Assembly: GCF_001544215.1 (NCBI RefSeq)
Contig: NZ_BCQB01000020.1
Coordinates: forward strand, 1 to 51,702
Origin: Enterococcus durans NBRC 100479 = LMG 10746
GTDB lineage: Bacteria > Bacillota > Bacilli > Lactobacillales > Enterococcaceae
Length of the DNA stretch: 51,702 nt
Direction: 5' to 3'
The number at the start of each line of letters is the position of its first letter. Within the stretch, counting starts at the first letter, position 1. Shown one piece after another: positions 1-8,710 of the stretch. Made by a program: the position numbers and the translations under genes. Under the pieces are notes generated by a model. That model was given only the letters and a program-made list of their open reading frames with translations, did not search any database and was not told where the DNA came from.

Positions 1-136
1 ACAATAAGAAATAATTTTTACAAAGAAATTTAACAACTTTCAAAAACTTTCGTCACAAAAAATTCACAACTCCTCGCTATTATATAAGCATACCAACAAA
101 CAACCCTAACAACACTTTTTCATTTTTAACTCCTTA

Positions 137-171
137 TCCTGCTAGCTCCCCGGCTAGCAGGACCTTTTTTT
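137..171 (+). terminator. Intrinsic terminator at the left edge
   Basis: A perfect 10-bp stem (137-146 with 153-162) with a 6-base loop is followed by a T-rich tract at 165-171. It would end a plus-strand transcript. No coding region precedes it in the window, so it may close a gene lying off the left edge or a short RNA starting in the AT-rich stretch 60-100. Confidence 0.8.
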
Positions 172-220
172 ATTTCTACTATATTTTCTGCTTTTATTCG
201 ATCCTTTGATACAAAAAAAA

Positions 221-391
221 GAGCGTGGGACAAAACTAAAAATCAGTTTTGCCACAGACTCTAACTCCGAATAAACGGTGGGGGGCAGAAGTAACTCCTT
301 CGGAAATAAGCCGAAATTCACAAAAATTTGAAAAGTAATTTTCGTTAATTTCTTCTTATTTCTCGGAGTTAAACACTTCTGTCCCAACCTC
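221..391. repeat. Interspersed repeat, copy A (about 171 bp)
   Basis: The element is bounded by inverted ends GAGCGTGGGACA and GAGGTTGGGACA (reading inward). It shares its internal segments (TCTCGGAGTTAAACACTTCT, CGGAAATAAGCCGAA, ATCAGTTTTGCCACAGACTC) with copies near 3947, 16287/17911, 21525, 31870 and 36367. No protein is encoded. It resembles the small intergenic repeats reported for enterococci (EFAR-type), but I cannot confirm membership. Confidence 0.75.
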
Positions 392-402
392 TTCGATTTG
401 AT

Positions 403-777
403 TTATTTTGATAATCGTTCTTGCTCTCCCGCTGGTGAAAGGCTAGTGATTTTTTCGATTTGTTCAATTGGTATCATACGTATTTGTTGTTCTTGGTTTT
501 GTAAACGGATCATGACCCGCTCTTTTTCCACTGTTTTCGTTGCGACCCAGCCCGAGATCGTTTCATATTTATTACTCATGCGATTTTCTCTGACTTGCAG
601 AATGACTAAACTGTGTTGCGCTGCCGCTTTTTGTAGTTCAAGAACAAACTTTCCTTGCAGACGTACATTCTCTGCTATTTTCTCAGTGTCATTTACAAAA
701 GAATCGAAAAGCTGGTAGGACGTATGTGTCACTAACTTGGTCAGTTTCTTCATAGGTGATACTGGTTCTTCATTCAT
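403..777 (-). CDS. Small protein of unknown function
   Basis: A 124-residue protein not assigned to a family with certainty. The N-terminal half is helical and charged. The C-terminal segment (around residues 75-115) alternates hydrophobic strands and ends in an IPIEQIEKI-like stretch, a pattern reminiscent of YolD-like small beta domains; this is a weak resemblance only. No signal peptide or membrane segment is visible. The ATG at 777 is preferred over the GTG at 786, because AAAGGAGGAG sits about 8 bases upstream of it. It stands alone, with repeat copy A just downstream. Confidence 0.7.
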   Translation of the reverse strand: MNEEPVSPMKKLTKLVTHTSYQLFDSFVNDTEKIAENVRLQGKFVLELQKAAAQHSLVILQVRENRMSNKYETISGWVATKTVEKERVMIRLQNQEQQIRMIPIEQIEKITSLSPAGEQERLSK

Positions 778-912
778 CGAATGCACTCCTCCTTTAACTA
801 AGAAAGTGTTACTTAATTAAGTCTATTTTACCTAATTTTTAGCGAAAAAACAAGAATATGATTTGCTTCAGTTAAAAAAAGTAAGCGTTAACTTATCATA
901 TATATTGTTATT

Positions 913-1377
913 TTATTGATCTTTTCTCCATATTTTTAGCCAATAATCAAGACCTTGGCTCAACAGTTGATAGGTTTCATCAAAATCATGTGTGTAATAT
1001 GGATCAGGAACATTTTGTTCTTCTTTCCCTGGTACACTACTCAAAAATAAATGGATTTTGGCTTGAGCATCTGTAGGTGCTAACTGTTTTAGTTCCTCGA
1101 CATTCGACTGATCCATACCAATGATCCAGTCAAATTTTTGGAAGTCTTGTGGCTGGATTTGGCGGGCAATCATACCCTCTGTAGAAATATTTTCTTTTGC
1201 TAAGATCGCTTGCGTACCTGGATGAGGTGAACGTCCAATTTCATACGTGCTAGTGGCTGCTGAATCAATCCTAAATCGATGCGACATCCCAGCATCTACA
1301 ATCCGCTTTTTCAATAGTCCCTCAGCCATCGGTGAGCGACAGATATTTCCTAAGCACACAAATAAAACGCTAGTCAT
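913..1377 (-). CDS. Low-molecular-weight protein-tyrosine phosphatase
   Basis: Removes phosphate from protein tyrosine (or, in some family members such as YwlE, arginine) by a cysteinyl-phosphate intermediate in the cytoplasm. The CX5R signature CLGNICRS lies at residues 8-15 (nucleophile Cys8, Arg14), and the general acid Asp is in VPDPYY at about residue 125. At 154 aa it has full family length. It starts 15 bp after the TetR gene, so the two are probably co-transcribed. Whether it acts on phosphotyrosine or phosphoarginine cannot be read from the sequence. Confidence 0.93.
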   Translation of the reverse strand: MTSVLFVCLGNICRSPMAEGLLKKRIVDAGMSHRFRIDSAATSTYEIGRSPHPGTQAILAKENISTEGMIARQIQPQDFQKFDWIIGMDQSNVEELKQLAPTDAQAKIHLFLSSVPGKEEQNVPDPYYTHDFDETYQLLSQGLDYWLKIWRKDQ

Positions 1378-1392
1378 TGACAGGTTCTCCCC

Positions 1393-1974
1393 TCATTCAT
1401 TTTCTTCTAGTTCTTCTTTTGCGTACAACCGGTAAGAATACAACTCTGTATCTTTGGCTAAACGAAAGAGTTGCATCGCAATCTCCATTGGCGTTTCAGT
1501 ATACTCGTGAGTGATCCAATTGATCAATACCCCACTACAACCGTAGGAGAAAAAACGGGCATAAAACAATTTATCTGTTGAAGATAATTGCTTTTCCTCG
1601 TCCATTTCTTCAAAAATCTTGATAAATGATTGCTGGATGATCGTTATAAATTCTTTTTGCATTACTTCTTGGTCTGAAACTACTGTACTTGCATAAAAAT
1701 CTTTTTGAGCAGCGATTGCTTTTAACATTTTCAAAGCTTGTTCTTCCCAATTGTCTAAAGAAAGAGAATCAGGATCTAGATAGTGTAAACAGTCTTCATA
1801 ATAGACCCAGCGTAATAGATCATATTTATCTGTAAAATGATAATAAAACGTCTGACGATTGATTCCAGCTTCATGCGCAATCCGCTGAACACTGATTTTT
1901 TGTAGAGACTGTTCTTGACATAGATCGATAAACACGGTTTTGATCAATTGTTTCGTGTGCAGTGTATCACCCAT
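1393..1974 (-). CDS. TetR/AcrR-family transcriptional regulator
   Basis: A DNA-binding repressor type. The helix-turn-helix is at about residues 27-48, with the family hallmark FYYHFTDKYDLL. The C-terminal half is helical and resembles the TetR_C domain of DhaS-like regulators, so a small ligand is probably sensed there. The ATG at 1974 has AGGAGG at a sensible distance; the in-frame ATG at 1980 is too close to it. It precedes the phosphatase gene at 1377 by 15 bp. Its target and ligand are unknown. Confidence 0.88.
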   Translation of the reverse strand: MGDTLHTKQLIKTVFIDLCQEQSLQKISVQRIAHEAGINRQTFYYHFTDKYDLLRWVYYEDCLHYLDPDSLSLDNWEEQALKMLKAIAAQKDFYASTVVSDQEVMQKEFITIIQQSFIKIFEEMDEEKQLSSTDKLFYARFFSYGCSGVLINWITHEYTETPMEIAMQLFRLAKDTELYSYRLYAKEELEENE

Positions 1975-2022
1975 CCACATTCCTCCTATCTTTCCACTTA
2001 AAGAATTGAATTCACTACAAAA

Positions 2023-3024
2023 TCAGACCTGATAGTCGTAGCCAAAATGTTCGTATGCGTAGGCAGTCGCAATTCTTCCTCGCGGTGTACGCTTTAAAAA
2101 TCCCTTTTGTATCAAAAAAGGTTCATACATATCTTCTACTGTTTCTCGTTCTTCCCCGATATTGACGGATAAAGTACTTAGTCCGACCGGTCCTCCACCA
2201 TATAATTCGATCATTGTCCGCAACAGTTTTTGATCCACATAATCTAGCCCAGCTTGGTCCACTTGTAATAAAGTCAATGCTCGATCTGCGATCTGCTGAT
2301 CGATTTTTCCATCGCCTTGGACTTGCGCAAAATCTCGGACTCGCTTCAACAAGCGATTTGCGATACGAGGTGTTCCTCTCGAGCGTCGTGCAATCTCTAA
2401 CGCACCTTCTTCGATGATTTCTGTTTGGAAAATATCAGAAGAACGGATAACAATCTCTCTTAAATCAGATTCTTCATAGTACTCCATGTGGGAAATGATC
2501 CCAAACCGATCTCTAAGTGGTGCCGACAGCATTCCTGCTCTAGTTGTTGCGCCAATCAATGTAAATGGTGGCAACGGAAAATGGACTGGATGAGCAGTCG
2601 GTCCTTGGCCTACCATGATATCTACATAGAAATCTTCCATCGCCGAATAAAGCATTTCTTCTGCTACCCGCGGTAACCGATGGATTTCGTCAATAAATAA
2701 TACGTCTCCAGCTTCTAATTCATTGAGGATCGCCACTAGATCCCCTGGTCGTTCAACAGCCGGTCCACTCGTAGTCCGGATATTCACCGCCATTTCGTTT
2801 GCAATCACCATGGCCATTGTCGTTTTTCCTAAACCTGGAGGACCATATAATAATACATGATCTAAAGGCTCTTCCCGATTACGAGCTGCTTCGATATAGA
2901 TCTTTAGTTCTTGTTTGACTTTGTTTTGCCCGATATACTGCGAAAGATACTGCGGGCGGAGGGATTTTTCCAAACTAAGTTCATTTTCACCCGTTTCAGG
3001 CGATAATAGATGTTCGTCTGTCAT
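2023..3024 (-). CDS. ruvB: Holliday junction branch migration helicase RuvB
   Basis: AAA+ motor that drives Holliday junction migration together with RuvA. Walker A GPPGLGKT is at residues 61-68 and Walker B DEIH at about 112-115. The sensor motif GATTRAGML and the C-terminal winged-helix motif (RTPRGRIAT) are present. At 333 aa it has standard length. It lies 12 bp downstream of ruvA in the usual ruvAB operon. Its stop is about 48 bp before the TetR gene on the same strand. Confidence 0.98.
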   Translation of the reverse strand: MTDEHLLSPETGENELSLEKSLRPQYLSQYIGQNKVKQELKIYIEAARNREEPLDHVLLYGPPGLGKTTMAMVIANEMAVNIRTTSGPAVERPGDLVAILNELEAGDVLFIDEIHRLPRVAEEMLYSAMEDFYVDIMVGQGPTAHPVHFPLPPFTLIGATTRAGMLSAPLRDRFGIISHMEYYEESDLREIVIRSSDIFQTEIIEEGALEIARRSRGTPRIANRLLKRVRDFAQVQGDGKIDQQIADRALTLLQVDQAGLDYVDQKLLRTMIELYGGGPVGLSTLSVNIGEERETVEDMYEPFLIQKGFLKRTPRGRIATAYAYEHFGYDYQV

Positions 3025-3036
3025 TCATAGCCCTCC

Positions 3037-3639
3037 TTATTTTTTCATCATCAATTTCAATGCTTGACGTAAATATTCATCAGTGGTTTGATTTTCCACT
3101 TCTTTTAGTTGTTTTTCTACACGTTTGACTTCTCTTTCACTGTATCCTAATGCAGATAAAGCTTCCATTGCCTCAGATAGAGCCGTTGCATCTTGCAGTG
3201 CAGTCTCATCAAATAAATTGAAGGGCGTCTCGATGCTCAACTCGCCAAATTTTCCTTTTAGATCAAGAATCATCTGCTGCGCTGTCTTTTTACCAACACC
3301 CGGGAATTTCGTCAAATAAGTGACATCTCCAGATTCTACTGCATGGATCAATCCCGAATGATCGTCACTAGCCATAATAGCCAAGGCGCTCTTAGGACCA
3401 ATGCCTGAAACACTGACCAATCGTAAGAATAATTGTTTTTCTTCTAGAGAACCGAAGCCATAGAGAAGATGCGCATCTTCTCGGATGACTTGATGGACGT
3501 AGATTTTTACTTCTTTGTTCATTTGACTGCTATAACGGTAAGGATTTCCCAAAGCAATTTGATAACCGATCCCATTTGCTTCAACTACTATGTAATAGGG
3601 ATTGATAAAAGTGACCACACCTGTCAGATATTCATACAT
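3037..3639 (-). CDS. ruvA: Holliday junction DNA-binding protein RuvA
   Basis: Tetrameric protein that clamps the Holliday junction and recruits RuvB. The N-terminal OB-fold begins [12 protein letters not shown]. Two helix-hairpin-helix motifs follow ([15 protein letters not shown] and [16 protein letters not shown], around residues 73-125), and the C-terminal RuvB-contacting domain starts near 150. At 200 aa it has family length. It is the first gene of ruvAB, transcribed from the intergenic region above 3640. Confidence 0.98.
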   Translation of the reverse strand: MYEYLTGVVTFINPYYIVVEANGIGYQIALGNPYRYSSQMNKEVKIYVHQVIREDAHLLYGFGSLEEKQLFLRLVSVSGIGPKSALAIMASDDHSGLIHAVESGDVTYLTKFPGVGKKTAQQMILDLKGKFGELSIETPFNLFDETALQDATALSEAMEALSALGYSEREVKRVEKQLKEVENQTTDEYLRQALKLMMKK

Positions 3640-3711
3640 CTTGTTATCCTCTTTCTTTCACACACATACGTTCGCATATTTTCTCCTATTGTAGCACACT
3701 TTGGCTTTTGA

Positions 3712-3946
3712 AAAAAGAGGTCGCTATTTTTGTTCCCGCATCATCAAGTCATATGTATCCAAAATCATATAAACTTTGGAACAGAGAGAAATAGCTGTTT
3801 TAATCTCATAGTGTTGCTTTCTCTGCCCTCATCTCTAGCCAGCATCTCGGGTACAGGTCAAAAACAGTACTGGACTCGATAAGCGGATAAAAAAATACGA
3901 CGGAAAAAGCCGCAAACAATGAAATTTGTGACTATCCCCAGTAGGC
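3712..3946. other. Intergenic stretch without a recognised feature
   Basis: Between the ruvA upstream region and repeat copy B I see no convincing reading frame, hairpin terminator or regulatory dyad. Confidence 0.5.
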
Positions 3947-4061
3947 GAGGCTGGGCCAGAAGTAGAAACACTTTTGTCGCATTCTTTAAAAACGAATAAA
4001 CGGCGGGAGCAGAAGCAACTCCTTCTTATTTCTCGGAGTTAAACACTTCTGTCCCAGCCTC
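3947..4061. repeat. Interspersed repeat, copy B (about 115 bp)
   Basis: Inverted ends GAGGCTGGGCCAGA and GAGGCTGGGACAGA enclose a shortened version of copy A: the segments with AACGAATAAACGG, GGAGCAGAAGCAACTCC and TCTCGGAGTTAAACACTTCT are kept. It sits between ruvA and msrB. Confidence 0.75.
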
Positions 4062-4195
4062 AAATTTCATCGTTCACAGCGCTTGATCGTGGATAAAAAG
4101 TTCAGATATTGGTCATTCTTTTACTGAAAGCCGTTTGATTGTCCGCCTTAGACGTTTTCTTGATTATACTTGATAATTTGTCATGGTCAGACCTT

Positions 4196-4636
4196 TCATT
4201 CAACTAACGAGCGATAGTCGCCATATCCTTGCTGTTCCATTTCCTCATAAGGAATGAACTTTAAAGCCGCAGAATTGATACAGTAGCGTAAGCCACCCTT
4301 TTCTGTGGGGCCGTCATTGAAGACATGCCCTAAATGTGAGTCTGCTTGATTGCTCCTCACCTCTACTCGATGCATCCCATGTGAGAAATCAGCTTTTTCT
4401 TTGATATCTTTTCTTGTGATTGGCTTACTGAAAGCTGGCCACCCACAGCCTGCATCATATTTCTCGGCAGAGCTGAATAGTGGCTCACCACTGACAATAT
4501 CAACATAGATCCCTTTTTCATAAAAATCATCATATTTTCCTGTGAATGGTCGTTCTGTCGCGTTTTCTTGTGTCACTGCATAGGAAATTGGTTCTTGTTC
4601 TTTTAACTCTTGTTTTTTCTTTTCAATTTCGTTCAT
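4196..4636 (-). CDS. msrB: Peptide methionine-R-sulfoxide reductase MsrB
   Basis: Reduces methionine-R-sulfoxide in oxidised proteins, using a catalytic cysteine. The SelR fold is complete: [10 protein letters not shown] near residue 64, [10 protein letters not shown] near 101-110 and the catalytic RYCINS (Cys119). The two CxxC zinc pairs of some MsrB proteins are absent, so this is the zinc-free type. The ATG at 4636 has AAGGAGG 9 bases upstream. It is a stand-alone MsrB without a fused MsrA domain. Confidence 0.96.
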   Translation of the reverse strand: MNEIEKKKQELKEQEPISYAVTQENATERPFTGKYDDFYEKGIYVDIVSGEPLFSSAEKYDAGCGWPAFSKPITRKDIKEKADFSHGMHRVEVRSNQADSHLGHVFNDGPTEKGGLRYCINSAALKFIPYEEMEQQGYGDYRSLVE

Positions 4637-4712
4637 CAAAAACGCCTCCTTGTCTTTTAATCATAATGACAAAGGAGGGAGAAGCAAACAATCTGCTCAT
4701 TTTGCTACAGGT

Positions 4713-5426
4713 TTATACTTTTCGTCTTCTTGCAAACTCTACAAAGCGGAATTTGTCTAAACGGTGGATCGATTCGGTATATTCGAAACAACTCGTATCC
4801 TCTAAATGGACTAAGCCTCTCACAACCACTACGTATTGGTCTCCGTTTAGATCCATAGCTTCTTCTATCGCTGCTGTCACAGGTTCAACGGTGATTTCTT
4901 TTTGGGCATAAGCAATCGTCAGCTGTAACTCATCTTCAAAGTATTCATAAATAGACCCTTCACTGATCTGCTTTGTCAACACAGGAACTACGTCCTTCAA
5001 TAGATAATCTCTATCCAAGATCACGATTTCCCCATTGATTTTTCTTTGACGTATCAAATGCCAGACCGGTGTTCCTTTTACCCAACCAGTAACATCGCTA
5101 AGTGCTTGATCAACTGTTGTTTCTTCTAACGTCTGCACGATGGTTTCACTAGGAATATGTTGTGCTTCTTGTAGCTCTTTATAGCTAGTTAAACCAGCGA
5201 TTGGAAAATCAAATCGATTACGTTCTAATACGATTGACCCTTTTCCCTGTTTTTTTTGGATATAACCTTCTGTTGTCAAAAGATTAAGCGCTTTTCTGAT
5301 TGTTTCCCGTGAAACACCATAAATCTTGATCAATTGATTCTCACTTGGCAACAACGTATGGGGAGGATATTCTTTTTCCAAAATTTTTTGTTCCAAATCT
5401 AAAAAAATTTCATTGAATTTATTCAT
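4713..5426 (-). CDS. treR: Trehalose operon repressor TreR (GntR family)
   Basis: GntR/HutC-type repressor that, in the family, releases its operator when trehalose-6-phosphate binds. The N-terminal winged helix-turn-helix (LLPSENQLIKIYGVSRETIRKAL is its core, residues about 25-48) is followed by a UTRA effector domain (about 85-230). The ATG at 5426 has GTGGAGGAG just upstream. It is divergent from the trehalose PTS gene, and the shared intergenic region carries a matching operator at 5624-5641. No phospho-trehalase gene accompanies it. Confidence 0.92.
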   Translation of the reverse strand: MNKFNEIFLDLEQKILEKEYPPHTLLPSENQLIKIYGVSRETIRKALNLLTTEGYIQKKQGKGSIVLERNRFDFPIAGLTSYKELQEAQHIPSETIVQTLEETTVDQALSDVTGWVKGTPVWHLIRQRKINGEIVILDRDYLLKDVVPVLTKQISEGSIYEYFEDELQLTIAYAQKEITVEPVTAAIEEAMDLNGDQYVVVVRGLVHLEDTSCFEYTESIHRLDKFRFVEFARRRKV

Positions 5427-5472
5427 TCGTTTCTCCTCCACTAAACAGTTGAAATCTCTTACTCGTTAATCA

Positions 5473-5501
5473 ACTATACTACAGCTTTTTTCTGATTTCA
5501 A
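5473..5501 (-). promoter_or_regulatory. treR promoter
   Basis: On the minus strand, TTGAAA (5496-5501) and TATAGT (5473-5478) are separated by exactly 17 bp. They lie about 45 bp upstream of the treR start. This is a sigma-A-type promoter by sequence. Confidence 0.7.
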
Positions 5502-5573
5502 TGTTCTGGCTACTTTCTTACTCCATTCACTCCATCGTTTTTTATAGCGGTTACAAGATTTTTTTATTTTCAA

Positions 5574-5589
5574 ATAAAACGCTTGCAAT
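5574..5589 (+). promoter_or_regulatory. Candidate cre (CcpA) site upstream of the trehalose PTS
   Basis: The stretch ATAAAACGCTTGCA matches the core of the catabolite-responsive consensus (AARCGYTWWCA) with deviations in its first two bases. It overlaps the -35 hexamer at 5583-5588, a position suited to repression by CcpA. Confidence 0.45.
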
Positions 5590-5611
5590 TCACTAAATAA
5601 AACAGTATAGT
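5583..5611 (+). promoter_or_regulatory. Trehalose PTS promoter
   Basis: TTGCAA (5583-5588) and TATAGT (5606-5611) with a 17-bp spacer lie about 50 bp upstream of the PTS start codon and just upstream of the TreR-type operator. Confidence 0.75.
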
Positions 5612-5623
5612 ATGGATATGAAC

Positions 5624-5641
5624 AACTTGTATACACAAGTT
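5624..5641 (+). promoter_or_regulatory. TreR-type operator
   Basis: Inverted repeat AACTTGT-ATAC-ACAAGTT. It resembles the TTGTATATACAA operator known for TreR in Bacillus. It lies immediately downstream of the -10 hexamer, where a bound repressor would block transcription initiation. It is the strongest sequence link between the divergent treR and the PTS gene. Confidence 0.7.
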
Positions 5642-5663
5642 GAAAAGAAAGGGGTTTATTCCT

Positions 5664-7619
5664 ATGGCAAAGTACCAAGTAGATGCCGAAAAACTACTAG
5701 AGAGTATCGGCGGAAAAGAAAATATTGCCGCTGTGAGTCACTGTGCTACACGTATGCGTTTCGTTTTGAATGATCAGCAAAAAGCAGACGAAAAAGCAAT
5801 CGAAGATATTCCCAGTGTCAAAGGAATGTTTACTAACGCAGGCCAGTTTCAAGTAATTATCGGCAATGATGTAGCCACATTTTACAATGATTTTGTCGCT
5901 GTATCTGGTGTTGAAGGCGTATCCAAAGAACAAAGTAAAGTCGCAGCCAAGCAAAATCTTCATCCGGTCCAACGAGCAATTGCTGTTTTAGCGGAAATTT
6001 TCACACCACTGATTCCTGCAATTATCGTGGGTGGACTGATTTTAGGTTTTCGTAATGTATTAGAAGGTATCCAATTTGCGAGTCTTGGTGGAACGATCGT
6101 TGAACATTCTCAGTTCTGGAATGGTGTCAATGGATTCTTATGGTTACCAGGTGAAGCAATCTTCCACTTCTTACCTGTCGGGATCACTTGGAGTATCGCG
6201 AAGAAAATGGGTACTACACAAATTTTAGGAATTGTTTTAGGGATCACATTAGTTTCACCGCAATTATTAAATGCCTATAGTGTAGCTACAACTGCTGCTG
6301 ATATTCCTTTCTGGGATTTCGGATTTGCACAAGTGATTCCAGCAATGCTTGCCGGATTCATGTTAGCTTATTTGGAAATTTTCTTCCGTAAGTATATCCC
6401 ACAGTCGATCTCAATGATCTTCGTACCATTATTCTCATTGGTACCAACAGTCTTAGCAGCTCATGTAATTTTAGGTCCTATCGGCTGGACAATTGGTAGC
6501 TGGATCTCAAATGTCGTAAATACAGGGTTGACTTCTTCAATCAGCTGGCTATTCAGTGCAGTATTTGGTTTCTTATATGCCCCATTAGTAATTACTGGAT
6601 TGCACCATATGACAAATGCGATCGATATGCAGTTGATTGCTGATTTTGGTTCAACGAACCTCTGGCCTATGATTGCTCTATCAAATATCGCACAGGGTTC
6701 AGCTGTACTGGCAATCATCTTCTTACACAGAGGGAATAAAAAAGAAGAACAAATCTCTATTCCTGCAATGATCTCTTGTTACTTAGGTGTAACAGAACCT
6801 GCAATGTTCGGGATCAACTTGAAATACGTTTATCCATTTGTGGCAGCAATGGTTGGCTCGGGTCTAGCAGGGATGTTCGCTAACTTGATGGGTGTACGCG
6901 CAAATGCTATCGGTGTAGGAGGCTTGCCTGGCATCTTGGCTATCCAAGCACAAGCATGGGTACCATTTATCATTGCAATGGTCATTGCAGTCATTGTTCC
7001 TTTCGGTTTGACTGTCATCTTTAGACGTCAAGGTATTTTGAATAAAATTGATCGAGCTGTACCTGTTGCTGAATCAAGTGTCCAATTACAAACAGCAGAC
7101 GGTAGCACTGTTGCTCCAAAACAGTTCGAACCAGTCAACACAGCAACAACTAGCGTAGCTCTTACTGAAGAATTGTTTGCAGTAGCAGATGGACCAGTTA
7201 AAGAGATCATCGAAGTTGATGACCCTGTCTTTTCTCAAAAAATGATGGGTGAAGGATACGCGATCGAACCTTCAAACAACAATGTGTATGCACCTGTCAG
7301 TGGTAGAGTCACTAGCGTTTTTGAAACACAACACGCTATCGGTATCTTAAGTGATGTAGGCCTTGAAGTCCTTGTTCATATGGGACTTGATACGGTTGAG
7401 TTAAAAGGAGCGCCTTTCACTATACACGTGAAAGAAGGCGACCTTGTCACACCAAATACACGTTTAGCTGAAATGGATCTAGCTGCGGTTGAGCAAGCAG
7501 GGAAAAAGACCGATATCCTCGTTGTTCTAACTAACGATGAAAAAGTAGCTGGATTATCACTCGATCAAACAGGACTTGTCCGCCACGGCGAACAAGTCGG
7601 TAAAGCAAAAATCAAGTAA
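5664..7619 (+). CDS. treP: Trehalose-type PTS permease, fused EIIB-EIIC-EIIA
   Basis: Takes up trehalose and phosphorylates it to trehalose-6-phosphate. The EIIB domain (about residues 1-85) has the phosphorylated Cys27 in VSHCATRM. The EIIC membrane domain spans about 105-465 with many hydrophobic segments. After a Thr/Ala-rich linker, an EIIA glucose-type domain (about 510-645) carries the active histidine in LVHMGLDTV. The ATG at 5664 has GAAAGGGG upstream; the TTG at 5640 would start inside the operator and is unlikely. Substrate is inferred from the divergent treR. The gene is followed directly by a terminator, with no treA partner. Confidence 0.9.
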   Translation: MAKYQVDAEKLLESIGGKENIAAVSHCATRMRFVLNDQQKADEKAIEDIPSVKGMFTNAGQFQVIIGNDVATFYNDFVAVSGVEGVSKEQSKVAAKQNLHPVQRAIAVLAEIFTPLIPAIIVGGLILGFRNVLEGIQFASLGGTIVEHSQFWNGVNGFLWLPGEAIFHFLPVGITWSIAKKMGTTQILGIVLGITLVSPQLLNAYSVATTAADIPFWDFGFAQVIPAMLAGFMLAYLEIFFRKYIPQSISMIFVPLFSLVPTVLAAHVILGPIGWTIGSWISNVVNTGLTSSISWLFSAVFGFLYAPLVITGLHHMTNAIDMQLIADFGSTNLWPMIALSNIAQGSAVLAIIFLHRGNKKEEQISIPAMISCYLGVTEPAMFGINLKYVYPFVAAMVGSGLAGMFANLMGVRANAIGVGGLPGILAIQAQAWVPFIIAMVIAVIVPFGLTVIFRRQGILNKIDRAVPVAESSVQLQTADGSTVAPKQFEPVNTATTSVALTEELFAVADGPVKEIIEVDDPVFSQKMMGEGYAIEPSNNNVYAPVSGRVTSVFETQHAIGILSDVGLEVLVHMGLDTVELKGAPFTIHVKEGDLVTPNTRLAEMDLAAVEQAGKKTDILVVLTNDEKVAGLSLDQTGLVRHGEQVGKAKIK

Positions 7620-7622
7620 GAC

Positions 7623-7673
7623 AAAATGAGCCAGATAACCTCTGCATAACGAGGTTACTTGGCTCATTTTTTT
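7623..7673 (+). terminator. Terminator of the trehalose PTS gene
   Basis: A long stem (7623-7642 with 7651-7670, about 19 pairs with one mismatch) is followed by T residues. The T-tract is also the edge of the inserted element at 7674-8122. Confidence 0.85.
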
Positions 7674-8122
7674 GGTTCTATACTTTTTGATGTTGGTGAA
7701 GTTCGTCAACATTTTTTGTGATTCAAAAGTATAGAAAAGATAGCTTGAAATTCTTTAGAATGAATTTGACATCTATAAGCAACAAGGACTAATCTTTGGA
7801 AATAAAATGAGGTCGAGACAAAAGTGTTTCTTACTTTTGTCCCATTTTCCTCATCTTACCAGTTTAAGAGGCTTTTTTACCTCGTTGGAAGCTTTCCGGA
7901 ACTGCCTACTATACAAGGGTCTTCAAAACCTACAATAATAAACGAATATGGAACAAATCTAAAAATCAGGTTTTTTGGAAATTTCAAAAAAAAAAAACGA
8001 GCAATACAAAAAGCGTATTGTTCGTTTTTCTCTCCAATTTATCAAACCTAAACGACTTTTGTCTCGACCTCGTCTAATTTATTCCAGAATTTCTCATTAC
8101 CACTATCCTTTGATAATGAGCC
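7674..8122. mobile_element. ISL3-like remnant or MITE with both ends (449 bp)
   Basis: The left 99 bp (to about 7772) align with the left end of the intact ISL3 element at 16406 (GGTTCTATACTTTTTGATG versus GGCTCTATACTTTTTGATG, and similar downstream), with many substitutions. The right end, about 8084-8122, aligns with the right end of that IS (ATTTCTC.TTACCA...CATTTGA.AA.GAGCC pattern). No transposase remains. Seven T residues flank it on each side (7667-7673 and 8123-8129), consistent with a target duplication in the terminator T-tract. Its interior is occupied by the repeat at 7809-8071. Confidence 0.65.
7809..8071. repeat. Interspersed repeat, copy C (263 bp) with perfect 17-bp inverted ends
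   Basis: Both ends read GAGGTCGAGACAAAAGT inward. The right half includes the hairpin ACGAGCAATAC-AAAAA-GCGTATTGTTCGT followed by T residues, shared almost exactly with copy G near 31957-31993. It is nested inside the ISL3-like remnant. Confidence 0.75.
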
Positions 8123-8133
8123 TTTTTTTAGTT

Positions 8134-8691
8134 TCAGTTAAATTTTTTCAGCGCTTGATTGACGGCACCAATGGGAAATCCCACAATACTGTAATAGTCG
8201 CCATCAATTGCTTTGACAAACGCACCAGCCAGGCTTTGGATACCATATGCGCCTGCTTTATCAGCATAATCACCAGTTGCTAAGTAAGCAGCGATCTCTA
8301 CATCTGTTAGATCGTAGAAAGTAACTGCCGCATGTGCTAAGATTTTTTCTTCTTTTTGATGATCTGTTAGAACGACTGCTGTATAGACATCATGGGTCGT
8401 GCCACTTAGTTTTCGAAGCATCTCTTGCGCTTCTTCCTCATTCTCAGGCTTACCCATGATCTCATCTTCAAGCACCACCGTCGTGTCGCTTGCAATGATC
8501 AATGTATCTGGTAGTTGTTTACTTTTAACAACCTTCGCTTTTTCAAGAGCCATTCGTTGTACATATTGTTTAGGGTTTTCCCCTTCAAATGGCGTTTCAT
8601 CGATATCAGCAGGTTGAACCTCAAATGTGGAAACCAATCGTCCTAGTAATTCTTTTCTTCTTGGTGACTGTGAAGCCAAAACAACTTTCAT
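8134..8691 (-). CDS. maf: Maf-family nucleoside triphosphate pyrophosphatase
   Basis: Hydrolyses non-canonical or modified nucleoside triphosphates; the family acts in house-cleaning and septum-related phenotypes. The N-terminal signature ASQSPRRKELL is at residues 6-16, and the IIASDTTVVLEDEIMGKP region (about 66-83) carries acidic metal-binding residues. At 185 aa it has normal length. It is the last gene of the minus-strand mutS-mutL-maf cluster, starting about 20 bp after the mutL stop. Confidence 0.95.
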   Translation of the reverse strand: MKVVLASQSPRRKELLGRLVSTFEVQPADIDETPFEGENPKQYVQRMALEKAKVVKSKQLPDTLIIASDTTVVLEDEIMGKPENEEEAQEMLRKLSGTTHDVYTAVVLTDHQKEEKILAHAAVTFYDLTDVEIAAYLATGDYADKAGAYGIQSLAGAFVKAIDGDYYSIVGFPIGAVNQALKKFN

Positions 8692-8710
8692 CTGTTTTCC
8701 CCTCTTCGCC

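Noticed and set aside
154-387. 77-residue minus-strand frame over repeat copy A
   Set aside because: It is repeat sequence read as protein; similar frames appear at other copies only because the repeat is shared.
4088-4096. Lone DnaA-box-like CGTGGATAA
   Set aside because: A single one-mismatch 9-mer is expected by chance in a region of this size.
7824-8051. Small frames inside repeat copy C
   Set aside because: They read through the inverted-repeat element and hairpin; no ribosome site; not a protein-like composition.
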